A DNA stretch of 10,572 nucleotides from Bacteroidales bacterium (GTDB lineage: Bacteria; Bacteroidota; Bacteroidia; Bacteroidales; PUMT01), in the NCBI GenBank assembly GCA_007132365.1, contig SLOS01000402.1, positions 1-10,572 of the forward strand, read 5' to 3'. A model generated the notes under the pieces. That model did no database searches. It was not told where the DNA came from and saw only the letters and a list, made by a program, of their open reading frames with translations. Shown here in pieces: positions 1-7,192 of this stretch (position 1 is the first letter of the stretch; each line of letters begins with the position of its first letter). A program made the position numbers and the translations under genes.

Positions 1-266
1 CCCTCCCTCAACCTCAGGCACTTTTCTATTTTGGATCTCCAGAAGGTCCCGGTAAGCTTTTCATTACCAAATGTAAGCATGCGCACAGCTATGGAACCTG
101 AGTGGTAATGGCCGGTGCCCAGCTTCTCATTTTCTGATGAGAAAACCTCTACAGGATCTCCTTCGTGCACCCCGTCCGGGATTTTTTTAAAGGCCCCTGA
201 GAAAATCCAGGGGTGAAACCGTTTCAGGGATTGCGCTTTGCCGGGCTTTAAAACTATTTTTATCAA
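1..266 (-). CDS. rlmI: RlmI-type class I SAM-dependent 23S rRNA methyltransferase, N-terminal part (runs off left edge)
   Basis: Reading the minus strand from 266 to the window edge gives 88 codons with no stop. The product starts MIKIVLKPGK, followed by a HPWIFSGA motif (about residues 18-25) and a VHEGDPVEV segment. This is the pattern of the N-terminal PUA-like RNA-binding domain of the RlmI family. Family members methylate a cytosine of 23S rRNA (C1962 in E. coli) using S-adenosylmethionine. The catalytic Rossmann domain would lie beyond the window, so catalysis cannot be checked here. No ATG is available: an in-frame TGA lies 18 bases upstream of the chosen TTG (264-266), and only ATT, ATA and this TTG fall between them. 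The gene starts 37 bases after the exonuclease stop, on the same strand, so the two are probably cotranscribed. The family call is fairly sure; the exact rRNA target is inferred. Confidence 0.75.
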   Translation of the reverse strand, partial: MIKIVLKPGKAQSLKRFHPWIFSGAFKKIPDGVHEGDPVEVFSSENEKLGTGHYHSGSIAVRMLTFGNEKLTGTFWRSKIEKCLRLRE

Positions 267-303
267 AATATCTATAATTCTTTTTCAATGCAGGCAATGA
301 TCA

Positions 304-897
304 TTAATGGGAAGAAATAAGCTTGCTGTATATCTCATAACATACCCAGGCATCTGTGGCTGCATAAATCAGTTGAGCATCCGTAAGTACCTGCCTCTCC
401 CAGTTTGAAACCTGTTGCGACTTGGATATCTGGATCCCGAGTACAATCCCGGCAATTTTTTTCAGTCCGCTATCCGTTATACTGTATTGCTTAACCATCT
501 CCTGCAATTCAATGAAACCGGCAGGCCTGAACCGGGCCATCTTCTGCAGGGATTTTATATCATCCCTGATAGCTGCACCTGCTTTGACCACATTTTTGTC
601 TGAAAGCAGCGAAACAAGCGGGGCAGGTAAACCTGTCCTGTTGAGCCTGAAAACAAATGCCCTCTCTTTTGCAGAGAGTTGCATAAGTGCTACACCGTTG
701 ACAACACCCTTTTTAAAAACAGGTTTTGTTTCTGTATCGAAACCAAGAACCTTATAGCCCCTGAGCATATCCACTGCTTCGGGCACCGCCTCAGGTTCAT
801 CCACCACAATTATCTCCCCTGTAAATGATGACAGGGGCAGAGATTTTATCTCCTCAGCAGTAATCGACGGCAAAAATTCATCATTCTTCATCTTCAT
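304..897 (-). CDS. DEDDy-type 3'-5' exonuclease (RNase D / DnaQ-like fold)
   Basis: This 197-residue protein carries the full DEDDy exonuclease signature. Exo I is FDTE (Asp54, Glu56), Exo II is the IRDDIKSL segment (Asp112/Asp113), and Exo III is YAATD (Tyr178, Asp182). The SNWE and ATDAW motifs near the end are typical of a compact bacterial 3'-5' exonuclease family related to RNase D and the WRN exonuclease domain. These enzymes remove nucleotides from 3' ends using two metal ions; whether this one acts on RNA or DNA cannot be told from sequence. There is no HRDC or helicase domain. The frame stays open upstream to an ATG at 987, but the extra 30 residues lie over the end of the DUF5063 gene and do not look like the family. 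I therefore start at the ATG at 897; the ATG at 891 is equally possible. Either start overlaps the DUF5063 gene's end by 11-17 bases, which suggests translational coupling. Confidence 0.88.
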   Translation of the reverse strand: MKMKNDEFLPSITAEEIKSLPLSSFTGEIIVVDEPEAVPEAVDMLRGYKVLGFDTETKPVFKKGVVNGVALMQLSAKERAFVFRLNRTGLPAPLVSLLSDKNVVKAGAAIRDDIKSLQKMARFRPAGFIELQEMVKQYSITDSGLKKIAGIVLGIQISKSQQVSNWERQVLTDAQLIYAATDAWVCYEIYSKLISSH

Positions 898-1510
898 TCC
901 AAAACTTTTGTCTTTGCGAAAAAATCCATTTACCGGTTCCCTGTTCCTGATCAGTCCCCCGGTCATTATCCTCCTCTTCATCTTCAAGGTCCTCTCCCCC
1001 GTGAAGCAGGTTGTGCAGGGCCCGGAGACAGTTCAGCAGTTTTTGACCCCATTCCTGGTCAAAATGCTGTATGCATTCCCACAGAGCATCGTTCATAAGC
1101 TCAACGGTACCCATCCTGTATACCATAACAAAATCCTTGAGGTCCTGGTATATATCTGCAAGGTTCTCGGCAATGCTCCCCCCTACCCTGTCTTCCGTAT
1201 CCCTGATTACCGGATCAATCACCTCCGGATAATCATTATGCCTTCCAAGCTTATTCAGTATGGTGTCATGAACGATCTGCCATTCCTGCTCGGTAACGAA
1301 GCGTTCAGGTCCATCTTCAAGCAGGGCCTCGGCAGAGGGCAGCATGACCGCTTTATAATACAACAGCGGAAGTATTTTACGGGTTTTATCCATAAAAACA
1401 GGTTTTGCAAAACCATCTGCCTGCTCAAGAAAACTGCACACCTCCCTGGCAACTGCTACAAATTCAATTACCGCACCGGAATATACCAGCGCTTCACTGT
1501 TATTTTCCAT
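881..1510 (-). CDS. DUF5063 domain-containing protein, function unknown
   Basis: This 209-residue protein is soluble, mostly helical by composition, and has no signal peptide or membrane segment. I recognise it as DUF5063, a Bacteroidota-typical family, from the N-terminal FVAVAREVCSFLE helix, a central LPLLYYKA segment and the SIAENLADIYQDLKDF segment (about residues 112-127). The family has no known biochemical role. The C-terminus is strongly acidic (about residues 172-190, rich in Glu and Asp) and ends in a charged tail overlapping the start of the exonuclease gene. The downstream neighbours are an exonuclease and an rRNA methyltransferase, so a link to RNA metabolism is possible, but only by association. 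The ATG at 1510 starts the frame cleanly, 68 bases after the recQ stop. Confidence 0.85.
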   Translation of the reverse strand: MENNSEALVYSGAVIEFVAVAREVCSFLEQADGFAKPVFMDKTRKILPLLYYKAVMLPSAEALLEDGPERFVTEQEWQIVHDTILNKLGRHNDYPEVIDPVIRDTEDRVGGSIAENLADIYQDLKDFVMVYRMGTVELMNDALWECIQHFDQEWGQKLLNCLRALHNLLHGGEDLEDEEEDNDRGTDQEQGTGKWIFSQRQKFWNEDEE

Positions 1511-1536
1511 AGTTTCAGGAATTAGCTTAACGAGGG

Positions 1537-1565
1537 TAAAATTACTAAAAAAACTGCGATGACAA
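1537..1565 (-). promoter_or_regulatory. candidate Bacteroidota-type promoter for the DUF5063-exonuclease-rlmI unit
   Basis: On the minus strand, TTG (1565-1563) is followed after 18 bases by TAATTTTA (1544-1537), which matches the TAnnTTTG -7 consensus at all fixed positions but the last. It lies between the recQ stop and the DUF5063 ATG, and would place the transcript start about 20-25 bases before that ATG. The region is A/T-rich, so chance matches are easy and this remains a candidate. Confidence 0.35.
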
Positions 1566-1578
1566 TATTTTCAAAAAA

Positions 1579-3537
1579 TCAGGCTTGATAAGCGCTCCAT
1601 TTAATAATCCCGTCGGCCCCCTGTTTTAGCTTTCCGTTGTCAAGAAGCCACCGGATAACCGTGATTGACTTATCCGCTGGGTAATCCATAATACCAACGA
1701 GCTCATCAGGCATTACATTGCCATGCTTTATCACCTCCCTTATATTTTCTGTAATCAGATCGAATTCATACTGGCTCATGTCCAGTTCATTATTTTTTGT
1801 ACAAACATCGCAGTTTCCACACCTTTCAGCATCCTTTTCACCAAAATACGAAAGAAGCGTGACGCTTCTGCACCGGCCGGATGCCGAAGCATAAGAACAG
1901 ACCGATCTCATTTTTGATAAATACCTCTCCTTTCGTTCGAAATATGTTGAAGAAGATATATAAAGTGATTGCTCGTCAAGCCTTTCAGTGTTCATAATGA
2001 TCAATGGGGACTTTCTGCGGGGAATATACCGGATTATTTTCAGATTACTGAGCCTGACAAGATATTGGTAAACAAGGTCACGGGAAGATGATGTTTTTCT
2101 GGCCAGAAACTCCTCATCTATCGCTGCGAAACCGGAAAAAACACCCGAATAAGTGCGCAACAGCAACTTGATAAAACCATCGAAGGCCGCATTGGCCACC
2201 TGGAACCTGTAAAGATCTTCACGGCCTACAGTGAAATGGATTTTCGAGGGACTGTTTATTTCGTCGGTCAGCTCAATATATCCCTCTGCTTCAAGTGCTT
2301 TCAGGGAGTAATAACATGTCATCAGGTTGAGTTTATACCTCGAAGCAAAGTCCATTATATTAAAATCGAATACAGACCCCTTACCTCCCCCGAAAGGGAC
2401 CTGCAAATAACTGCCCAATGCCTGGTAGACCTGCCTTATAACCTCAATTTCAGGAAACCTTAAAGCTAAACGTTTGTCCGCATTCGCCTTGTCTGACTCA
2501 TTGTAAAGTAAAATAGCAAAAGCAATTTTGCCATCCCTTCCTGCTCTTCCAGCCTCCTGAAAATATGCCTCGAGGCTGTCAGGCATATCAAAATGTACCA
2601 CAAACCTCACATCGGCTTTATCAATACCCATACCAAAGGCATTTGTAGCAACTATTACACGTGTCTTGCCCGACATCCATTCATTCTGCTTCATTGTTCG
2701 TGTGTCAGAACCCAGCCCCGCATGATAATGATCTGCAATAATTTTGTTATTGGAGAGGAAACGGGCAATTTCTGCGGTTTTCCTCCTGTTCCTGGCATAT
2801 ACGATCCCGCTTCCGGGTATTTTACGGAGCAGGTCCAGCAACTGCCTGTGCTTGTCCTCTGTCCCGTTAACAAGGTAATGTAGATTCTTCCTTTCAAAAC
2901 TTGTCCGTATCAGATTGGGCGATGAAAAGAGAAGTTTATCCATAATGTCGCGGGCCACATCAGTCGTCGCGGTAGCAGTCAGCGCAAGGACAGGGATGCC
3001 CGGTAACAGTTCCCTCAGCTCTGCAATCCTCAGATAGGAAGGCCTGAAATCATAACCCCACTGAGATATGCAATGCGCCTCATCTACGGCTATTAAATTG
3101 ATTTTCATCTTTTTCACCCTCTCCCTGAATATTTCAGTTGCAAGCCTTTCAGGTGAAACATATAGAAATTTAAATTCTCCGTATACACAATTGTCGAGAG
3201 CGATATCTATTTCTGCCCTGCTCATTCCCGAAAAAATTGCCTGGGCCCTGATGCCGCGTTTAAGGAGGTTCTCAACCTGATCCCTCATCAATGCTATCAG
3301 AGGAGTCACGACAATACAGGTACCATCGGTTGCCAGTGACGGAACCTGGAAAGTCAGCGACTTTCCTCCTCCTGTTGGCATAAGGGCAAGAGTATCCCTT
3401 CCCGATGCTACGGATTTGATTATCTCCTCCTGCATGGGTTTGAACGACTGATAACCCCAGTAACGATTCAGTATTTGACTGTATTTATCCAAACGGCTCA
3501 CTAATAAAATCTGCTGTTCGCTGCAATCAGAAACCAT
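1579..3537 (-). CDS. recQ: RecQ-family ATP-dependent DNA helicase, long Bacteroidota subtype without HRDC
   Basis: This 652-residue protein is a superfamily 2 DNA helicase that unwinds duplex DNA 3'-5' in recombination and fork repair. Helicase motifs appear in order: motif 0 (FKPMQEEI, about 32-39), Walker A (MPTGGGKS, 53-60), DEAH with the RecQ aromatic loop (152-169, including HCISQWGYDFRPSY), motif III (LTATAT, 186-191), motif V (ATNAFGMGID, 297-306) and motif VI (QEAGRAGRDG, 327-336). A four-cysteine zinc site with RecQ spacing (Cys556-x16-Cys573-x2-Cys576-x2-Cys579) is present, but about 170 residues later than in E. coli-type RecQ. The intervening stretch holds two winged-helix-like segments. 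A further short winged-helix-like segment follows to the end, and no HRDC domain is seen. Only one ATG (3537) precedes the helicase domain. A TTG 16 codons later would give an N-terminus (MDKYSQIL) closer to homologues, so the start is uncertain. It is divergent from guaB. Confidence 0.93.
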   Translation of the reverse strand: MVSDCSEQQILLVSRLDKYSQILNRYWGYQSFKPMQEEIIKSVASGRDTLALMPTGGGKSLTFQVPSLATDGTCIVVTPLIALMRDQVENLLKRGIRAQAIFSGMSRAEIDIALDNCVYGEFKFLYVSPERLATEIFRERVKKMKINLIAVDEAHCISQWGYDFRPSYLRIAELRELLPGIPVLALTATATTDVARDIMDKLLFSSPNLIRTSFERKNLHYLVNGTEDKHRQLLDLLRKIPGSGIVYARNRRKTAEIARFLSNNKIIADHYHAGLGSDTRTMKQNEWMSGKTRVIVATNAFGMGIDKADVRFVVHFDMPDSLEAYFQEAGRAGRDGKIAFAILLYNESDKANADKRLALRFPEIEVIRQVYQALGSYLQVPFGGGKGSVFDFNIMDFASRYKLNLMTCYYSLKALEAEGYIELTDEINSPSKIHFTVGREDLYRFQVANAAFDGFIKLLLRTYSGVFSGFAAIDEEFLARKTSSSRDLVYQYLVRLSNLKIIRYIPRRKSPLIIMNTERLDEQSLYISSSTYFERKERYLSKMRSVCSYASASGRCRSVTLLSYFGEKDAERCGNCDVCTKNNELDMSQYEFDLITENIREVIKHGNVMPDELVGIMDYPADKSITVIRWLLDNGKLKQGADGIIKWSAYQA

Positions 3538-3571
3538 TCTCCCCGGTACCGGTAAAAAAACAAAAAATATA

Positions 3572-3600
3572 TTAGCATCTACTTATTTTTCGTAACTTAG
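3572..3600 (+). promoter_or_regulatory. candidate Bacteroidota-type promoter for guaB and downstream genes
   Basis: TTAG (3572-3575) and TAACTTAG (3593-3600), separated by 17 bases, resemble the TTTG / TAnnTTTG promoter of Bacteroidota, with one mismatch in each box. The -7 box ends 31 bases before the guaB ATG, which leaves a short A/T-rich leader. I see no riboswitch or attenuator fold in the leader. No comparably good match was found for recQ on the other strand of the same 94-base gap. Confidence 0.4.
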
Positions 3601-3631
3601 CGCAACTTAAATATAACCAAATTTTTTCAAA

Positions 3632-5098
3632 ATGTCATTTGTTTCCGATAAGATTAAAGGGTTAGGACTGACCTTTGATGATGTCCTACTGATACCTTCT
3701 TATTCTGAGGTACTTCCAAAAGATGTTGATATATCGTCACGTTTCTCCAGGAACATATACATAAACTCACCCATAGTTTCTGCAGCAATGGATACAGTTA
3801 CCGAAGCAGCCATGGCTATTGCCATAGCCAGGCAGGGAGGTTTAGGGGTTATTCATAAGAATATGAGCATCAAAGAACAGGCCAGGCATGTAAAGGAGGT
3901 AAAAAGAGCCGAAAGTGGTATGATTTATGACCCTGTGACCATTGAAAAAACCAGCACAGTCGGAGATGCCATTAAACTGATGAAGGAATTTAAGATAGGG
4001 GGAATACCCGTGGTTGAAAATAATGGCACACTTATTGGCATAGTAACAAACAGGGACCTTCGTTTTCAGAATAATCTGAAAAGGCCCATCAGTGAGGTTA
4101 TGACCAAAGAAAATATCATAACTACCACACAGACAAATCTTGAAAAAGCACCTGATCTTCTGCAGAAGTACAGAATTGAAAAACTTCCTGTAATAGATTC
4201 AAAAAACAAGCTGATAGGACTGCTTACCTACAAGGATATAACCAAGGTAAAGGACAATCCTCAGGCTTGCAAGGATGATAAGGGGCGGCTGAGGGTAGCC
4301 GCCGGAATAGGAGTTGCAAAAGATGCAATGAAAAGAGTAGAGGCCCTCCTGGAGGCGGGTGCCGATGCTATTGTTATAGATACAGCACACGGACATACCG
4401 AAGGAGTTTTCAGGCTGCTGGATGAAGTAAAGAGGAAGACCTCCTCCGTTGACATAGTGGCAGGTAATATCGGGACCTCCGACGCGGCAAAAGCACTGGC
4501 CGCAGCCGGTGCCGATGGTGTAAAAGTTGGTATCGGTCCCGGGTCGATCTGTACAACGCGCATAATCGCCGGTGTCGGGATTCCCCAGTTAACAGCTATT
4601 TATGAGGTCGCCTCGGCATTAAGGGGATCAGGGATACCTGTTATAGCAGACGGAGGCATCAGATACTCAGGTGATATTGTCAAAGCCATCGCTGCAGGTG
4701 CAGATGCAATCATGGCTGGATCCCTTCTGGCCGGTGTCGAAGAGTCCCCGGGAGAAACAATCATATATAACGGCCGGAAATTCAAAGCTTACAGGGGTAT
4801 GGGATCAATTGAAGCAATGCAGCAGGGATCAAAAGACAGGTATTTTCAGGAAATTGAGGAAGACATCAGCAAGCTGGTCCCTGAAGGCATATCCGGCCGC
4901 ATACCATACAAGGGTACCCTTTCGGAGGTTATTTACCAGCTGATCGGGGGACTGAGGGCAGGGATGGGTTACTGCGGTTCACCAGATATAAAAACCCTCA
5001 AGGAAGCTATGTTTGTCAGGATAACCAATTCCGGGCTGAACGAAAGCCACCCGCATGGAGTAACAATAACCCGTGAAGCTCCCAATTACAGCAGATAA
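3632..5098 (+). CDS. guaB: inosine-5'-monophosphate dehydrogenase
   Basis: This cytosolic enzyme oxidises IMP to XMP with NAD+, the committed step of guanine nucleotide synthesis. The 488-residue length is normal for bacterial IMPDH. The N-terminus (LTFDDVLLIPSYSEVLP, about 13-29) and the AAMDTVTEAAMAIAIARQGG region (51-70) are diagnostic. Two CBS modules occupy about 97-205 and usually bind regulatory nucleotides. The catalytic loop GPGSICTTR carries the nucleophile Cys307, followed by ADGGIRYSGD (339-348), the GMGS and GSKDRYFQ flap region (389-406) and GRIPYKG (422-428) with the conserved flap Arg-Tyr pair. No key residue is missing. The ATG at 3632 follows an A/T-rich leader without a Shine-Dalgarno motif, as is usual in this phylum. 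It is first in a five-gene plus-strand run whose other members act in the envelope. Confidence 0.97.
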   Translation: MSFVSDKIKGLGLTFDDVLLIPSYSEVLPKDVDISSRFSRNIYINSPIVSAAMDTVTEAAMAIAIARQGGLGVIHKNMSIKEQARHVKEVKRAESGMIYDPVTIEKTSTVGDAIKLMKEFKIGGIPVVENNGTLIGIVTNRDLRFQNNLKRPISEVMTKENIITTTQTNLEKAPDLLQKYRIEKLPVIDSKNKLIGLLTYKDITKVKDNPQACKDDKGRLRVAAGIGVAKDAMKRVEALLEAGADAIVIDTAHGHTEGVFRLLDEVKRKTSSVDIVAGNIGTSDAAKALAAAGADGVKVGIGPGSICTTRIIAGVGIPQLTAIYEVASALRGSGIPVIADGGIRYSGDIVKAIAAGADAIMAGSLLAGVEESPGETIIYNGRKFKAYRGMGSIEAMQQGSKDRYFQEIEEDISKLVPEGISGRIPYKGTLSEVIYQLIGGLRAGMGYCGSPDIKTLKEAMFVRITNSGLNESHPHGVTITREAPNYSR

Positions 5099-5173
5099 TT
5101 TGGCTTGCGAACTTTTCTGCCTCGTGATATGCTGATCAGATTAACTAAATATTATTGTCTGATGGAAAAATCA

Positions 5174-7147
5174 ATGAAAAAAAGAAAGAGAAAAGAATAC
5201 GTAATTATCCATCTGTTAATTATTGTAATGTTTCTTCGAATTACTCCGGGTTTTACCATGTCAGAAGGCAACGACGATGTTCTGATGGTGGTTGGTGACA
5301 GGGAAGTGTCCAAAGTGGAGTTTCTGCGTCTGTGGAAAAAAAACCATCTTTATGCTGAACATCAGTCCGTGGAGGAGTATCTGGATCTGTTTCTGGATTT
5401 CCAGCTTAAAGTTGCGCATGCCAGGGATGAAGGTATACACCTGGAAAGCTCATTCAGGGATGAACTGGCCGGTTACAGAAAAAATCTTGCTGCTCCATAC
5501 CTGGGAGACCCTGATACGGAAGAAAAGCTTCTGAATGAAGCATATGAAAGATTATTGTATGTAGTCAATGTAAGTCACATACTGGTGAGACTGGCCCCCG
5601 GATTCAATCCTGATGATACCCTAAAAGCATGGGAGAAAGCCATGCAGATACGTAAGCGCATATATGACGGTGAGAGTTTTGAAGAAGTAGCCAGGGCGAC
5701 GTCAGACGATCCGTCGGCAAAGACAAATTCAGGCAATCTTGGATATCGTGCGGTATTTCAACTGGTATACCCTTTTGAAAGCCAAGCTTATCAGGCAGAA
5801 ATTGGCGAAGTGAGCATGCCGGTAAGAACACGGTTCGGATATCACATAATCAGGGTAAATGATAAAAAAAAATCAAGGGGTGAGATAAAGGTCGCCCACA
5901 TAATGACCGGTTTCAACAGATATGATGAACGGGAGGCAAAAGAACTGGCACACAAAATTTATGATGACCTGACCGGCGGAACCAGTTTTGAACTCCTGGA
6001 AGAGGAGTTTTCAACAGATGACAGGGCAGGTCAGGGCGGAGAGCTTCCCTGGTTTGGTATAGGAAGGATCGTACCTGAGTTTGAAGAGGCAGCTTTCGCG
6101 CTTGAAAAACCCGGGGATATCTCCGTGCCGGTCCGCACAGATTACGGATGGCATATTATAAAACTTATTGACAGCAAGGATATCCCTGCTTTTGATGAAA
6201 TAAAAACAGAAATGCGTAACAGGATAACGAATTCCAGGGACGAGCGTTATCAATTGATACAGGATGCCCTTGTGAAAAGGTTAAGGCAGGAATGGGAGTT
6301 CTCTGAAAATCGCCCCGCACTGGAGGCATTTTACCGCATTGTTGATGAAAGCATATTCAACGGCACCTGGTCGCCTCCCTCAAGGCTTCCTCTCAACCAG
6401 GTACTGTTCAGTGTTACCGGCAAAAAGGTAACTCAAAGGGAGTTTGCAGAATTCATAGCTGAAAACGCTTCCAGGCTAAAACCCTGGCCGGTTGATGAAT
6501 ATATATATACTCTTTACCAGGAATTTGTCAATAAATGGCTGATTAACCATGAAGATGCCAATCTGGAAAAAAAGTATCCTGAATTCCGGTTTCTGATGAA
6601 GGAATATAAAGACGGAATGTTGCTTTTTGAAATTACGGAACGCGAGGTATGGTCCAGAGCAATCAGCGATAGTGCCGGTCTGGCAATGTTTCATGAGAAA
6701 AGAAAAGATGACTATATGTGGGGTAAAAGGATCCTGGCAAGTATCTTCTCAACTGAAGACAGCCGGATAGCAAGAAGAGCTGCAAGAAGAGCAAATAGAA
6801 GCTTAAGGTTTGACCGAAGGGATGACAACTGGATTATTGACCGTTTAAACCGTAGAAGCGAAGAAGATGTGATAACAGTTGAAAGAGGTATTTTCTCCCG
6901 TGGCGATAATCAACTGACAGACCGCATAGAATGGACAGAGGGAGTATCAGAAATATTTGAAAAGGAAGACAAATACAGGATTGTTTTAGTTCACAGGATC
7001 CATGAACCTGAACCAAAAACTCTGGATGAAGCACGGGGACAGGTGATAGCTGATTACCAGGATTACCTGGAAAAGATATGGTTGGAAAGTCTGCGCGACA
7101 AATACAATGTGACAGTTAACAAAGATGTTTTATCTGGCATCAGATAA
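5174..7147 (+). CDS. secreted PpiC/parvulin-type peptidyl-prolyl cis-trans isomerase with two intact parvulin domains
   Basis: This 657-residue protein has a signal peptide (basic KKRKRK then a hydrophobic stretch, about 8-21), so it should act in the periplasm. A SurA-N-like helical part (about 30-130) precedes two parvulin domains. Domain 1 (about 131-230) keeps His135 in VSHILV and His224 in FGYHII. Domain 2 (about 238-333) keeps His242 in VAHIM, a GGELPWFGIGRIVPEFEEAAF loop and His327 in YGWHII. Parvulins isomerise X-Pro bonds and assist outer-membrane protein folding. Residues 334-657 form a long C-terminal region I cannot assign, with a basic Arg-rich patch around 588-605. I start at the ATG at 5174, directly before the signal peptide. 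An ATG at 5162 is possible, and a TTG at 5105 would bury the signal and is unlikely. The gene lies 75 bases after guaB. Confidence 0.88.
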   Translation: MKKRKRKEYVIIHLLIIVMFLRITPGFTMSEGNDDVLMVVGDREVSKVEFLRLWKKNHLYAEHQSVEEYLDLFLDFQLKVAHARDEGIHLESSFRDELAGYRKNLAAPYLGDPDTEEKLLNEAYERLLYVVNVSHILVRLAPGFNPDDTLKAWEKAMQIRKRIYDGESFEEVARATSDDPSAKTNSGNLGYRAVFQLVYPFESQAYQAEIGEVSMPVRTRFGYHIIRVNDKKKSRGEIKVAHIMTGFNRYDEREAKELAHKIYDDLTGGTSFELLEEEFSTDDRAGQGGELPWFGIGRIVPEFEEAAFALEKPGDISVPVRTDYGWHIIKLIDSKDIPAFDEIKTEMRNRITNSRDERYQLIQDALVKRLRQEWEFSENRPALEAFYRIVDESIFNGTWSPPSRLPLNQVLFSVTGKKVTQREFAEFIAENASRLKPWPVDEYIYTLYQEFVNKWLINHEDANLEKKYPEFRFLMKEYKDGMLLFEITEREVWSRAISDSAGLAMFHEKRKDDYMWGKRILASIFSTEDSRIARRAARRANRSLRFDRRDDNWIIDRLNRRSEEDVITVERGIFSRGDNQLTDRIEWTEGVSEIFEKEDKYRIVLVHRIHEPEPKTLDEARGQVIADYQDYLEKIWLESLRDKYNVTVNKDVLSGIR

Positions 7148-7192
7148 TTTAAGGATTTACACGATTTTAGTAGAATAAAAATGAGATAGCAA

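Noticed and set aside
422..757. Plus-strand open frames antisense to the exonuclease
   Set aside because: The minus strand carries the full DEDDy motif set; the plus-strand products show no domain and have composition expected of a shadow.
897..987. 30-residue N-terminal extension of the exonuclease from the ATG at 987
   Set aside because: The extra residues overlap the DUF5063 coding region by about 100 bases, show no family similarity, and two better ATGs lie closer to the domain.
908..1525. Plus-strand open frame of 205 codons
   Set aside because: It lies exactly antisense to the DUF5063 gene, has no recognisable domain, and its opposite strand encodes a known family. It is a shadow frame.
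3543..3552. Perfect 10-base palindrome CCGGTACCGG followed by an A-run in the recQ/guaB divergent gap
   Set aside because: It has no loop, is too short for a stable hairpin, and the T-run lies upstream rather than downstream in the recQ direction, so it is not a terminator. An operator is possible but nothing else supports it.
4261..4563. Minus-strand Ala/Ser/Pro-rich open frame inside guaB
   Set aside because: It is antisense to the most conserved part of IMP dehydrogenase, including the catalytic cysteine loop; the composition is a by-product of guaB codon use.
5150..5157. TATTATTG as a -7 box for a separate promoter in front of the first parvulin gene
   Set aside because: It has one mismatch to TAnnTTTG, lies only 16 bases before the chosen ATG, and no TTG is found at the right distance upstream.
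5105..5173. N-terminal extension of the two-domain parvulin from the TTG at 5105
   Set aside because: It would place about 23 residues before a clear signal peptide, which starts naturally at the ATG at 5174.
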